Below, one piece after another: positions 1 to 7,202 of a DNA stretch of 28,032 nt (positions are counted from its first letter, which is position 1; every line of letters starts with the position of its first letter). The DNA comes from Vulcanimicrobiota bacterium (lineage in GTDB: Bacteria > Vulcanimicrobiota > Vulcanimicrobiia > Vulcanimicrobiales > Vulcanimicrobiaceae). The notes below the pieces were generated by a model that was given only the letters and a program-made list of their open reading frames with translations, searched no databases and was not told the origin of the DNA. The position numbers and the translations under genes were made by a program. The stretch spans positions 1 through 28,032 of the forward strand of contig JAFARW010000003.1 of NCBI GenBank assembly GCA_019245275.1, given 5' to 3'.

Positions 1-125
1 GTAAGGCGCTCCAAGATCTCGCGCGCATGACCGCCGCCGCCGAAGGTCGCATCGACATAGATGCCGTCCGGCCGTACCGCCAAGAACTCGAGCGCTTGCA
101 CACGCAGAACCGGTACATGCATCAT
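1..125 (-). other. rsmH: RsmH N-terminal part of the continuous frame
   Basis: This is the part of the frame that matches 16S rRNA (cytosine-1402-N4)-methyltransferase. Two consecutive ATG codons (125-123 and 122-120) begin the typical MHVPVL start. About 23 residues later comes the glycine-rich SAM motif with GGGGH. If RsmH is translated separately, one of these ATGs is its start. The ATGATG also contains a TGA in the +1 frame (124-122), as expected of an ancestral overlapping stop/start, but mraZ is not in that frame here. The rest of the gene lies outside the window. Confidence 0.75.
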
Positions 126-590
126 CGACGCAAAGATACGGGCACACAAGTAGAGGCCAAGCTCCGCCATAAAATCGCCGACCTCGCCTTGCGGCTCGGC
201 ATGCTGCGCATAGCGCTCCTTCGCCCAGACCTCAACGCGCGTCAGCGTCCCGACTGAGATGACGTCACGCTCGATCCCGGCGTAGGAACGCAGCGGCCCC
301 GGAATGACAAGCCGGCCTTGCGCGTCGCACGCAACCTCTTCCGTATGCGCAAAAAGGTGGCGCACCATCCGCCGGAACTGCTCGTCCTTGCGCGGTGCCG
401 ACTGAAGATGGTTGCAGAAGACGTTCCACGTGGCCGTTGGGTAGAGTGCCAGACACGGATCGGGCTGGGCCACGGTTAGGACGAAGCCGGTTCCGAGGCG
501 TTCGCGAAAGCGGGCGGGCACGATGAGACGGCCCTTGTCATCAAGGGCATGCTCGACGAAGCCGGCAAAACGCGGTAATTCCGCGTGCAT
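1..590 (-). CDS. mraZ-rsmH: MraZ regulator continuous in frame with RsmH (partial at window edge)
   Basis: The ATG at 590 follows GGAGG with 5 bases between. Residues 1 to about 149 are a complete MraZ: two SpoVT/AbrB-like halves with the signatures DDKGRLIVPARFR (residues 17-29) and CDAQGRLVIP (88-97). MraZ is a DNA-binding regulator at the head of the division/cell-wall (dcw) cluster. I read every codon to the window edge and found no stop. The frame continues through about seven residues into MHVPVL at residue 157 and DATFGGGGH at 180-188. These are the N-terminus and SAM-binding motif I of RsmH, which methylates N4 of C1402 in 16S rRNA. MraZ and RsmH are normally separate adjacent genes. 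The reading frame is seen directly. Whether one fused protein is made, or RsmH starts internally at 125 or 122, is not settled. I see no clear Shine-Dalgarno (SD) sequence before those ATGs. Confidence 0.85.
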   Translation of the reverse strand, partial: MHAELPRFAGFVEHALDDKGRLIVPARFRERLGTGFVLTVAQPDPCLALYPTATWNVFCNHLQSAPRKDEQFRRMVRHLFAHTEEVACDAQGRLVIPGPLRSYAGIERDVISVGTLTRVEVWAKERYAQHAEPQGEVGDFMAELGLYLCARIFASMMHVPVLRVQALEFLAVRPDGIYVDATFGGGGHAREILERL

Positions 591-604
591 GAAGCCCTCC
601 CCAG

Positions 605-634
605 CACACCACTAGGCACCACTTCACACCACTA
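605..634 (-). promoter_or_regulatory. MraZ operator: three 10-bp direct repeats
   Basis: Read on the minus strand, three consecutive 10-base units are TAGTGGTGTG, AAGTGGTGCC and TAGTGGTGTG. All share AGTGGTG with exact 10-bp period. Tandem GTGG-type boxes with 10-bp spacing directly before mraZ are the known MraZ binding sites, through which MraZ regulates its own operon. The array overlaps the -10 element and the expected transcription start, so bound protein should block initiation. The repeats are seen; the function follows from the family and position. Confidence 0.85.
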
Positions 635-659
635 TACGCCCCCAGCAGGGGCGATGCAA
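631..659 (-). promoter_or_regulatory. Promoter of the mraZ operon
   Basis: On the minus strand TTGCAT (659-654) and TATAGT (636-631) are separated by exactly 17 bases, a good housekeeping-sigma promoter. The -10 runs into the first MraZ box. The expected start near 624 gives a leader of about 35 bases containing two MraZ boxes and the GGAGG ribosome site at 600-596. The rest of the divergent gap (660-760) shows no promoter I would defend for the transglycosylase gene on the other side. Confidence 0.75.
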
Positions 660-760
660 GCGTGCGGGGCGCGAGCTTTTCCAGGGGCGGTGTTACTGCG
701 GACGCAGGGCGGCGGTCAGGTGCTACAGTAAAGGGGCCTATCCACAGGCCAATCACGCGT

Positions 761-1240
761 ATGAATATCAGAAAGTCTGCGTACGCAGCGCTCTTGCTTA
801 CATTCTTATACGGCTGCAGCGACGCCGGCTATTTGCCTTATGCGGCGCATGCACTCGGCTCGGCCGAGCTCCAATCGATCGTCGGCGAAGCCAGTGCGCG
901 CAACAGCGTGCCGCCGGCGCTCGCGAGTGCGATCGTAATGGCGGAGTCGGGCGGAAATCCGAGCGCGGTCAGTCCCGCCGGAGCCCAAGGCTTGATGCAG
1001 TTGATGCCGGGAACCGCGGCGACATACCACGTCTTCAATCCGTTCGATGCGCGCGCAAATGTAGATGGAGGAACGCGCTATCTGCACGACCTCTTGGCGC
1101 GCTACGGTAATAATGTGACGCTCGCGGTCGCCGCATACAACGCCGGGCCGGCCGCCGTCGACAGCTACCACGGCGTACCGCCGTATGCTGAAACGCGCGC
1201 TTACGTCGAGCGCGTGCTCAACGCTTACCGCAGCTACTAG
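761..1240 (+). CDS. Lytic transglycosylase, SLT family lipoprotein
   Basis: This 159-residue protein is predicted to cleave peptidoglycan glycan strands, leaving 1,6-anhydro-muramic acid ends. The ATG at 761 is chosen because it gives a clean lipoprotein signal: KS, a hydrophobic run, then L-Y-G-C with the lipidated cysteine at residue 19. The frame is open further upstream, but that adds an arginine-rich tail before the signal. The catalytic domain follows directly: the active-site glutamate is in MAESGGNP, followed by SPAGAQGLMQLMPGTA and the AAYNAGP motif near the C-terminus, all hallmarks of the Slt70/MltC-type fold. The protein is short, with the domain and almost nothing else. It is transcribed divergently from mraZ and sits 15 bp before the LptG/F gene, so the two are probably cotranscribed. 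Confidence 0.9.
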   Translation: MNIRKSAYAALLLTFLYGCSDAGYLPYAAHALGSAELQSIVGEASARNSVPPALASAIVMAESGGNPSAVSPAGAQGLMQLMPGTAATYHVFNPFDARANVDGGTRYLHDLLARYGNNVTLAVAAYNAGPAAVDSYHGVPPYAETRAYVERVLNAYRSY

Positions 1241-1255
1241 ACACCGCGTAACTTA

Positions 1256-2401
1256 ATGGCGACGGCCGCGCAAGCCGCTACGCTTCCTCGCCCCTTGATC
1301 CGGGTTCCGCTCTTGGACCTCTATGTGCTGCGCGAGTTTATCGGGCCATTCTGCTTTGCGTTCGGCGCTTTTTTGCTGTTCTGGGGCGTCAACATCTTCT
1401 TCTTAGCCGCGAACTTTTTGATCAATTCGCATGCGCCGTTTTTTCTCGTGCTGCGCTTTGTGCTGTTTCGCATTCCGCAGAGCATCCCACTTGCATTTCC
1501 ATTTGCGTCACTCTTCGCAACATTGCTGGCCATGGGCCGACTCGCTGCCGACAACGAAATTACCGCACTACGGACCGCCGGGATATCGCTCTGGCGAATC
1601 TGCTTGACTCCGTTGCTTTTCGGCGCATGCGCCTTTGTACTCGCTTATGCGATGAATGAATTCATCGCACCGCCGGCGGTCGATATCTCGACGCGCAGCT
1701 TCTATCAGATTATCTACCATACGCAATCGTTACCGGTCGAGACGCAGTTCTTTCGTAAGGACCCCGACACAGGGAACGTCTTCTATGTTTCACAGGTCCT
1801 GCCCGACAACAAGACGATGGTCGGAGTGCAGATCTTCAAGCCCGGACGTAGCGGCTATTACAATGAGGTCCTCTCGGCCAAGACAGCGCATGTCGAAGGC
1901 GCTACGCTCGTCCTCAGCGACGTCGTCGACACGCATTTCAATGCCAACGGCGAGTTCGCAGCGCAGGCACGCACGAGTTCACTTTCGATCGGATTGCCGC
2001 TCGGTGAAAGCGCGGCAGCGTTCATGAGCAGCGCGAACAGCGATGCATACACGATGAATTCCAAGGCGCTGGCTCAGCAAGTCCACTTTCTTGAAGCGCA
2101 AGGTGTAGGTGGCGAAGCACTGGGTAATATGCAGATGAGTTTAGCTAACAAGACATCTCTGCCGTTTGCGTGCGTCGTGGCCGTGCTGATCGCCCTTCCT
2201 CTAGCGATAAGGTTTGGCAAGCGAGGCCGCACGCTTGGAATTGCGCTCTCGATCATTGCGTTTGGTATATATGACCTGCTCTCGCTGGCTGCCGCGGCCT
2301 TCGGTCGAAACGGCGTCGTCAACCCGTACCTCGCGTCGTGGGCGCCGAACCTCGTCTTCACGCTGGCCGGGCTTGCAATGCTCTGGTGGAATGAGCACTG
2401 A
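1256..2401 (+). CDS. lptG: LptF/LptG family permease of the LPS export transporter
   Basis: This is a 381-residue membrane protein of the YjgP/YjgQ family, which forms the transmembrane half of the LptB2FG transporter that extracts lipopolysaccharide from the inner membrane. Three membrane segments lie in the first 140 residues: about 29-57, including FCFAFGAFLLFWGVNIFF; about 69-93; and about 110-138, ending in MNEFIAPPA. A soluble periplasmic domain of about 160 residues follows, then three C-terminal membrane segments starting at TSLPFACVVAVLIALPLAIRFGKRGR. Length is normal for the family. Only one LptF/G gene is in the window, and from sequence alone I cannot say which of F or G it corresponds to. 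Its TGA overlaps the proposed CTG start of the LptD gene by four bases. Confidence 0.88.
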   Translation: MATAAQAATLPRPLIRVPLLDLYVLREFIGPFCFAFGAFLLFWGVNIFFLAANFLINSHAPFFLVLRFVLFRIPQSIPLAFPFASLFATLLAMGRLAADNEITALRTAGISLWRICLTPLLFGACAFVLAYAMNEFIAPPAVDISTRSFYQIIYHTQSLPVETQFFRKDPDTGNVFYVSQVLPDNKTMVGVQIFKPGRSGYYNEVLSAKTAHVEGATLVLSDVVDTHFNANGEFAAQARTSSLSIGLPLGESAAAFMSSANSDAYTMNSKALAQQVHFLEAQGVGGEALGNMQMSLANKTSLPFACVVAVLIALPLAIRFGKRGRTLGIALSIIAFGIYDLLSLAAAAFGRNGVVNPYLASWAPNLVFTLAGLAMLWWNEH

Positions 2402-4827
2402 CTAAGAAGGTCCTCCGTCCCGGCGGCGCTCTTCTGTGCATTCTCGCGATCGGCGGGAATGTTTTTGCGAGTGCCCAGAGTCAGCCCGTCAACGATCCAC
2501 AGGCGGTGCGCGCACTTTCGTTATTGAGCCGTCCGTGCGGAACGCAAGTCGCGCAAGCGTTGCCGACGCCCGAAGTCGCATCCCCGTCCCCATCTCCGCA
2601 GCCGACGTTGACATTTCCGCCGGGGCAACCGGGTGGCGGGCACCTCTATGTAACGCCGCAACCGAGTGCGTCGCCGATCACGCCGCCGCCGGTGCCGACT
2701 CCCTCGCCTCGCGCGACGACCAGCGGCCCGGTTTTCCTGGTGCGCCCGACCGGTTCGCCCGGACCACTGACGCCGAAGGGCTCGCCGACGTCGAGCCCGT
2801 CTCCAACGCCAACCGGAGTGCCGACGCTAGAACCCGGCAAGATCGCGATCTTAGGCGATCAGATCGTCGGCAATGTCAACGAGAATCAGCCCGGCGATAT
2901 CATCGGTCACGTGCAGATCTTCTATGAGGACGGAATGGTGGCGGGCGATCGCGCGCACTATGACGGGAAGCGCACGGTCACGGTCACCGGCCATCCGTAC
3001 CTCGTCGACCGCGAGAAAGACACGATTCTGCGCTCCGATCAGATTGCGTTCGATACCATTACGCGCAGCGCGACTTTGCAGAACGGACACGGCGAAAGCA
3101 CGCGCGACGTCGAGCGCGGCGAGGTCTACTACTCGGCCAAGACAATGACATCTACGAGCAGCGGCGTCGCGCACGGCGAAAACGCGTATGTAACGACCTG
3201 CGAGAACCCCCGCGGCGGTTACCACATCACAGGTCGAACAATCGACGTCAATCCGGGCGATCGGCTGACGATCACAAAGGCTGTGCTCTATTTGGGCGCG
3301 GCGGCGATCCTCTATCTTCCGAAGGTTGTGATTCCGCTGCGTCAAGTCGACGAGCAGCGACGTCCGGGCTTCTTTCCGGAGTTCGGTTACGATCAATACG
3401 AGGGCGCGTGGGTCAAGCTAAAGATCGGTTTCGGCAGGGACGATTACTACTACGGCTACTACCGGCTCGAATATTTTACGCGCATCGGGTTGGGACTAGG
3501 ATATGTCGGCTTCTTTGCCAAGCGCAACGGCCGGCGTCAAGCGACCATCGACTACTATGGGATTCATAACCGTCAAAGCGCGACCCAGCAGTACAATCTC
3601 GCGGCAACCGAGACGGAAAACTTCTCCCAGAACTTGCGCGGCCAATTCCTATTCAACTATAACGGCAACTACGGTCCCTTTACCAACTTGCCGCCGACAA
3701 CTCAATACTCCGCGACGCTGATTCACGCCACGCCGCGTGAACAACAGAATTACAATTTCAACCGTTCCGCAACCGGTTCTCAATCGGTCGTTTCAAACTA
3801 CGGCTTCACCGATCAGCGCGAGCTGGCACGAAACCTCACGCAGGGCCTAACACTCAGCTACGATACCAGCCAAACCGCATACGGCGGGATCGGATCGAGC
3901 AGCTCCACCAGCCACATCAACACGCTGACGCATTGGACGACCCCGGCAGTCGACTACCAACTGACCTTCGACAAGACGAACGCGACCTCGCCGACCGGTA
4001 TCGACAAGATGCCCGAGCTATCGATTCGGCCCAACGCGCTGTTCCCACATTTTTGGTTTCCGGTCGGCGCGCAATTTTATATCGGTCGCTACGAGCAGCC
4101 GTCGCCGTTTTTTTCAACGTCGCGCGAAGACCTTGCGTTGACCTTCGGGCCCGCGCTCTATCGCTTGTTCGGGAGCGATCTCTCCGCCAGCAGCACGGTC
4201 GAGCAGTTCGCTTACGGTACGGGCGACTTGAAGGCGACGGTGACACAGAACATGTCGCTGCAGACGCCGATCGGGCGCCACTTCGTCAACTCGATCACAT
4301 ACAACGAAGCAAACAACAACGGCCCGATCGCGGTGCCGTTCCAAGCGTTCGACATTCTCTCGTCGCAAAATTCGAAATCCGCATATGACGTGCTGCGTTT
4401 TTACAACAGCGATTACTACAATCTGCAACTATCGCTTCAAACGCTTTTCAACCGCCAGGCACAGCCGATCCAATATCAGTTTTCTTCGCGGCCGTCACCA
4501 CGGTCGGTTTTGCTGCTCGGCGGCTCGTTCGCACCGGGCCCCGGTCAGGGATTCGGGATCACGAATCTAGCGGTCTCATCGCCCTTTGGGCGCAACGCCG
4601 ACATTCAGTTCATTACGGATATCGACTGGAAGAACAAAGGCCGCTTGACCGATAAGAACATCTATTACCACATCGTTATCGGCAACTGCTACGAAGTTCG
4701 CGTGCAGTATAACGAGAATCTCAAAAGCGTCAACGTCACGCTGAACCTGCTCGCGTTCCCGTCACATGCCGCGAGCTTCGGAATCACGCGCAACGGCCCG
4801 ATCGTCCCGGGCACGCTAAATTTCTGA
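2398..4827 (+). CDS. lptD: LptD-like outer-membrane LPS assembly protein, apparent CTG start
   Basis: LptD is the outer-membrane barrel that inserts lipopolysaccharide into the outer leaflet. Translated from CTG 2398, the protein has 809 residues. Residues 1-26 form a textbook signal peptide ending ASA before QSQ. A Pro/Ser/Thr-rich stretch spans about 48-145. An OstA/LptA-like beta domain runs from about 148 to 260 (DQIVGNVNEN, VAGDRAHYDG, TTCENPRGGYHITG). A long tyrosine- and asparagine-rich beta-barrel region then ends in a C-terminal phenylalanine. Mature cysteines are Cys47, Cys268 and Cys764, against four in E. coli LptD. No ATG, GTG or TTG occurs in frame before GTG 2506, which would lose the signal, and an in-frame TGA at 2392 limits the start. 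CTG 2398 overlaps the LptG/F stop as CTGA, so translational coupling is likely. Confidence 0.85.
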   Translation: MTKKVLRPGGALLCILAIGGNVFASAQSQPVNDPQAVRALSLLSRPCGTQVAQALPTPEVASPSPSPQPTLTFPPGQPGGGHLYVTPQPSASPITPPPVPTPSPRATTSGPVFLVRPTGSPGPLTPKGSPTSSPSPTPTGVPTLEPGKIAILGDQIVGNVNENQPGDIIGHVQIFYEDGMVAGDRAHYDGKRTVTVTGHPYLVDREKDTILRSDQIAFDTITRSATLQNGHGESTRDVERGEVYYSAKTMTSTSSGVAHGENAYVTTCENPRGGYHITGRTIDVNPGDRLTITKAVLYLGAAAILYLPKVVIPLRQVDEQRRPGFFPEFGYDQYEGAWVKLKIGFGRDDYYYGYYRLEYFTRIGLGLGYVGFFAKRNGRRQATIDYYGIHNRQSATQQYNLAATETENFSQNLRGQFLFNYNGNYGPFTNLPPTTQYSATLIHATPREQQNYNFNRSATGSQSVVSNYGFTDQRELARNLTQGLTLSYDTSQTAYGGIGSSSSTSHINTLTHWTTPAVDYQLTFDKTNATSPTGIDKMPELSIRPNALFPHFWFPVGAQFYIGRYEQPSPFFSTSREDLALTFGPALYRLFGSDLSASSTVEQFAYGTGDLKATVTQNMSLQTPIGRHFVNSITYNEANNNGPIAVPFQAFDILSSQNSKSAYDVLRFYNSDYYNLQLSLQTLFNRQAQPIQYQFSSRPSPRSVLLLGGSFAPGPGQGFGITNLAVSSPFGRNADIQFITDIDWKNKGRLTDKNIYYHIVIGNCYEVRVQYNENLKSVNVTLNLLAFPSHAASFGITRNGPIVPGTLNF

Positions 4828-4838
4828 AGGATCCTTAT

Positions 4839-5006
4839 CTACGGAGCCGTGTCACACTGCGGGTGGCCGCAGGGGCACGTTGCGCCTTCGATCCGTGCGT
4901 CTTCGCCGAGCTCGCGGCAGGCTTCGGAGCAGTAGTCCTCAGTGTCGATCGCAGCGTTGATCGTACAGCTGCAGAGTTCGTTCGAGCATTCGATGGATTG
5001 TTGCAT
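4839..5006 (-). CDS. Metallothionein-like small cysteine-rich protein
   Basis: This short gene encodes 55 residues with eight cysteines and one histidine in the layout of bacterial metallothioneins such as cyanobacterial SmtA. They are Cys7, Cys12 and Cys14 (C-x4-C-x-C), then YCSEAC (Cys26, Cys30), then CPCGHPQC (Cys44, Cys46, His48, Cys51). YCSEAC and the G-H-x2-C ending are family signatures of the zinc-finger-like half. The family binds Zn, Cd or Cu in the cytoplasm; the metal here is unknown. The ATG at 5006 is preceded by AGAGG with 9 bases between. The gene starts 14 bp after the lipoprotein stop, so the two form an operon. The final Cys-Asn-Cys tail of SmtA is missing. A plus-strand frame over the same bases is a shadow. 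Confidence 0.8.
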   Translation of the reverse strand: MQQSIECSNELCSCTINAAIDTEDYCSEACRELGEDARIEGATCPCGHPQCDTAP

Positions 5007-5020
5007 GCGAGCCGTCCTCT

Positions 5021-5719
5021 TTACGGGTTGTTGATGATCTCGCCGCCTTGGAGCTGCGCGTTCGGATTCGCGGACTTGGTCGCGCCGGCCGGTACGGTCA
5101 GTTGCTGAACGAAATCGAACGTCGTGCTCACGGGGAGCGGGACGTTAAAAGATGTGTCGTTCGGGCCGCCGACGCCCAGAGCGTCGAGCGGGTGAAAGCT
5201 CGTATCGGTCGTGATGAAGTTGAACGTCCAGGTGCTCTGAGGCTGGGTCGTCGGTGGCGGCGGCGTCGGTGACGCGGGGGGAATTCCAAAGAAGAGCCGC
5301 CGATCGAACATGAGTGTAAATTCCGTGTTGTTGCCGTTGCTGTTCAAGGTCAGAATCACTTGGCTCGGAGAGAATTGCTCGGGTTGACATGTCACGCCGC
5401 CGCCTTGCTGACGGATGATTTGGCAAACTTGCGGCGCAACGAATCCGTTTGTGCCGGCCACCGTAATGATGAACGAGTAGTTTACATACCCTGTGTTATA
5501 GGCATTCGTGTAGGGAACGCCACCGTTGCCGCTCGTGTTGAAGGCGATCAAGTAGCGAACATTGTTGAAATCCATCGGATTTGCGGTATCGTAGCGCACG
5601 AACATGTAGCCCGGCAGCACGCCGTTCCCGCCGCCGGGCGGATTCGGCGTTACCTGACGCCCGCAGGCGACCAGAACCAGAGCCGCTAGAAAGATCGTGA
5701 CCGCAAGAGTTCGTAGCAT
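5021..5719 (-). CDS. Lipoprotein of unknown function
   Basis: This 232-residue protein starts at ATG 5719, chosen because GAGG lies 6 bases upstream and the protein then opens with a lipoprotein signal. The hydrophobic run TIFLAALVLVAC gives a lipobox (L-V-A-C) with lipidated Cys19. Beyond a Pro/Gly-rich tether the chain is rich in Asn, Thr and aromatic residues in short beta-like stretches, with two further cysteines (QVCQII, VTCQP). A proline-rich linker (SPTPPPPTTQPQ) precedes a final 70-residue section. I do not recognise a family. The frame is open upstream to 5917, but that extension lies before the signal peptide. Its 5' end overlaps that of the divergent lnt gene by 23 bp if lnt starts at GTG 5697. 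The metallothionein-like gene follows 14 bp downstream. Confidence 0.75.
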   Translation of the reverse strand: MLRTLAVTIFLAALVLVACGRQVTPNPPGGGNGVLPGYMFVRYDTANPMDFNNVRYLIAFNTSGNGGVPYTNAYNTGYVNYSFIITVAGTNGFVAPQVCQIIRQQGGGVTCQPEQFSPSQVILTLNSNGNNTEFTLMFDRRLFFGIPPASPTPPPPTTQPQSTWTFNFITTDTSFHPLDALGVGGPNDTSFNVPLPVSTTFDFVQQLTVPAGATKSANPNAQLQGGEIINNP

Positions 5720-7202
5720 CGTTACCTCAATTCGCCCGCTTGATTGGGTCATCGCCGCCATTAGCGGCACGGCGCTCGCGCTCGCTTTCCCGAAATTCAA
5801 TTTACCCTGGCTGGCGCCGCTTGGAGCGGCCGGCCTGTTCTGGCTTTGCCAGCGGCTGTCCTGGAGGCGCGTCTTCTTCGTCGTTTGGTTCGGGGCGACG
5901 CTCTTCTTTTGCATCACCTTTTCGTGGTTCGGCTACACCGTCGGGAGCTTTGTCGGCAAGCTTGCCTTCGCTCTGGTGCTCGTGCCGGCGCTTGCAGAGG
6001 GTGCCTACGTTGCGGCGTCCGCCGTCCTGGCCGCATTCGCATTCAACTGGGTTAGGGTGCCGCTAGCGCCGCTCGCGGCCGCCGCGGCGTTTACGATCTT
6101 CGAATGGCTGCGCTCGATCGGTCCGATTGGCGTCCCCTTTGGCCAGCTCGGCTATTCGCAAGGGAACACGCCGCTCGCCGTATTTGCGGCGTATATCGGC
6201 TGCTTCGGCATTACCTTCGTCATCTGCGTGATCGGCGCGTATTTGGCACAGGCGATCGTTTTGCGTCGTAACCAATTTCTTTTGACTGCGCTTGCCGTTA
6301 TGGTCGTCGCTTGGTTCATCTGCTGGTGGACGTGGCCGGCGCGCCACGCAAGTGCACCGGCTTTTCGAGTTGCGGCTATTCAAGGCAACATCGCGCAAGC
6401 AACAAAATGGCATAGCCCCGGCGCGCTCCAACGAGCGATTGCACGCTACACCGAGCTAACGACACGCACCGGCGCGTATCGCGCAACGTTGGTCGTGTGG
6501 CCCGAGACCGTCATCACAACGGTCCTCAGCAACGATCCAAATCTTCAGCGCTCGCTCGGCGCGCTGGCGCGTCAACAGGGAACAACTTTGGCAATTGGTA
6601 GCATCAACGAACACGGCGGAGAAGATTTTAATTCGCTCTTCGTCTTTGCGCCGGACGGACGGCTCGCGTACGTTTACGATAAACGGCAGCTGGTCCCGTT
6701 TGCCGAAGGCTTTCCGGGGCGCGCATTCTTGAGTTGGATCCCGTACACGAATTTGATCACTGGGTTTGGTACCGGTACGGAGGACAGCATCTTTCACGCG
6801 GGCGGCGTGGCTTTCGCGCCGCTGATCTGCTGGGAGTCCGCGTTCGCCGATCTAACGCATGCGCAGTTGAAAGCGGGCGCGCAAGCATTTGTGATCGTGA
6901 CGGACGATGCATGGTTCGGGAAGACCGCCGGCCCGTATCAACATGCGCAGATTGCCCAACTGCGCGCGATTGAAACCGGGACCTGGATCTTACGAGCTGC
7001 CTCGACGGGCGTCTCGGGAATCATCGCACCGAATGGCCGCTACGTGCAGCACACGGATCTCGACCGCGAGGCGGTCGTCTTGGGTGCGATCGGCCAACCC
7101 GTTGGTTCGGTCTTCGCGCATCTCGGCCCGACGCGGCTGCTGCTTGGTATCGTCCTCCTCTATGCTGGCTTGATGCTTGCAGGGCGCCGTGCCGCGCACT
7201 AG
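5697..7202 (+). CDS. lnt: Apolipoprotein N-acyltransferase
   Basis: Lnt adds the third acyl chain to the N-terminal cysteine of lipoproteins at the periplasmic face of the inner membrane. Of 501 residues, the first 215 or so are multi-pass membrane, with the conserved IGPIGVPFGQLGYSQ loop. The rest is a nitrilase-fold domain carrying the catalytic triad: Glu270 in VVWPETV, Lys329 in YDKRQLVPFAE and Cys378 in LICWES. All three residues are present, so the enzyme should be active. The only standard start codon before the first membrane helix is GTG 5697, with a poor ribosome site (AGAAAG). This makes the gene overlap head-to-head with the lipoprotein gene. ATT at 5730 would avoid the overlap but is non-standard. 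The next gene, lptC, overlaps its end. Confidence 0.9.
   Translation: MTARVRSIVTSIRPLDWVIAAISGTALALAFPKFNLPWLAPLGAAGLFWLCQRLSWRRVFFVVWFGATLFFCITFSWFGYTVGSFVGKLAFALVLVPALAEGAYVAASAVLAAFAFNWVRVPLAPLAAAAAFTIFEWLRSIGPIGVPFGQLGYSQGNTPLAVFAAYIGCFGITFVICVIGAYLAQAIVLRRNQFLLTALAVMVVAWFICWWTWPARHASAPAFRVAAIQGNIAQATKWHSPGALQRAIARYTELTTRTGAYRATLVVWPETVITTVLSNDPNLQRSLGALARQQGTTLAIGSINEHGGEDFNSLFVFAPDGRLAYVYDKRQLVPFAEGFPGRAFLSWIPYTNLITGFGTGTEDSIFHAGGVAFAPLICWESAFADLTHAQLKAGAQAFVIVTDDAWFGKTAGPYQHAQIAQLRAIETGTWILRAASTGVSGIIAPNGRYVQHTDLDREAVVLGAIGQPVGSVFAHLGPTRLLLGIVLLYAGLMLAGRRAAH

Noticed and set aside
662..760. N-terminal extension of the transglycosylase from 662
   Set aside because: It would put about 33 arginine- and glycine-rich residues before a perfect lipoprotein signal and overlaps the mraZ promoter.
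4827..4836. Palindrome AAGGATCCTT between lptD and the convergent metallothionein gene
   Set aside because: Only 10 bases with no loop or T-run; too short to call a terminator or operator.
4863..5108. Plus-strand frame opposite the metallothionein-like gene
   Set aside because: Low-complexity product with no motif. The minus-strand frame has the metal-binding pattern and a proper ribosome site.
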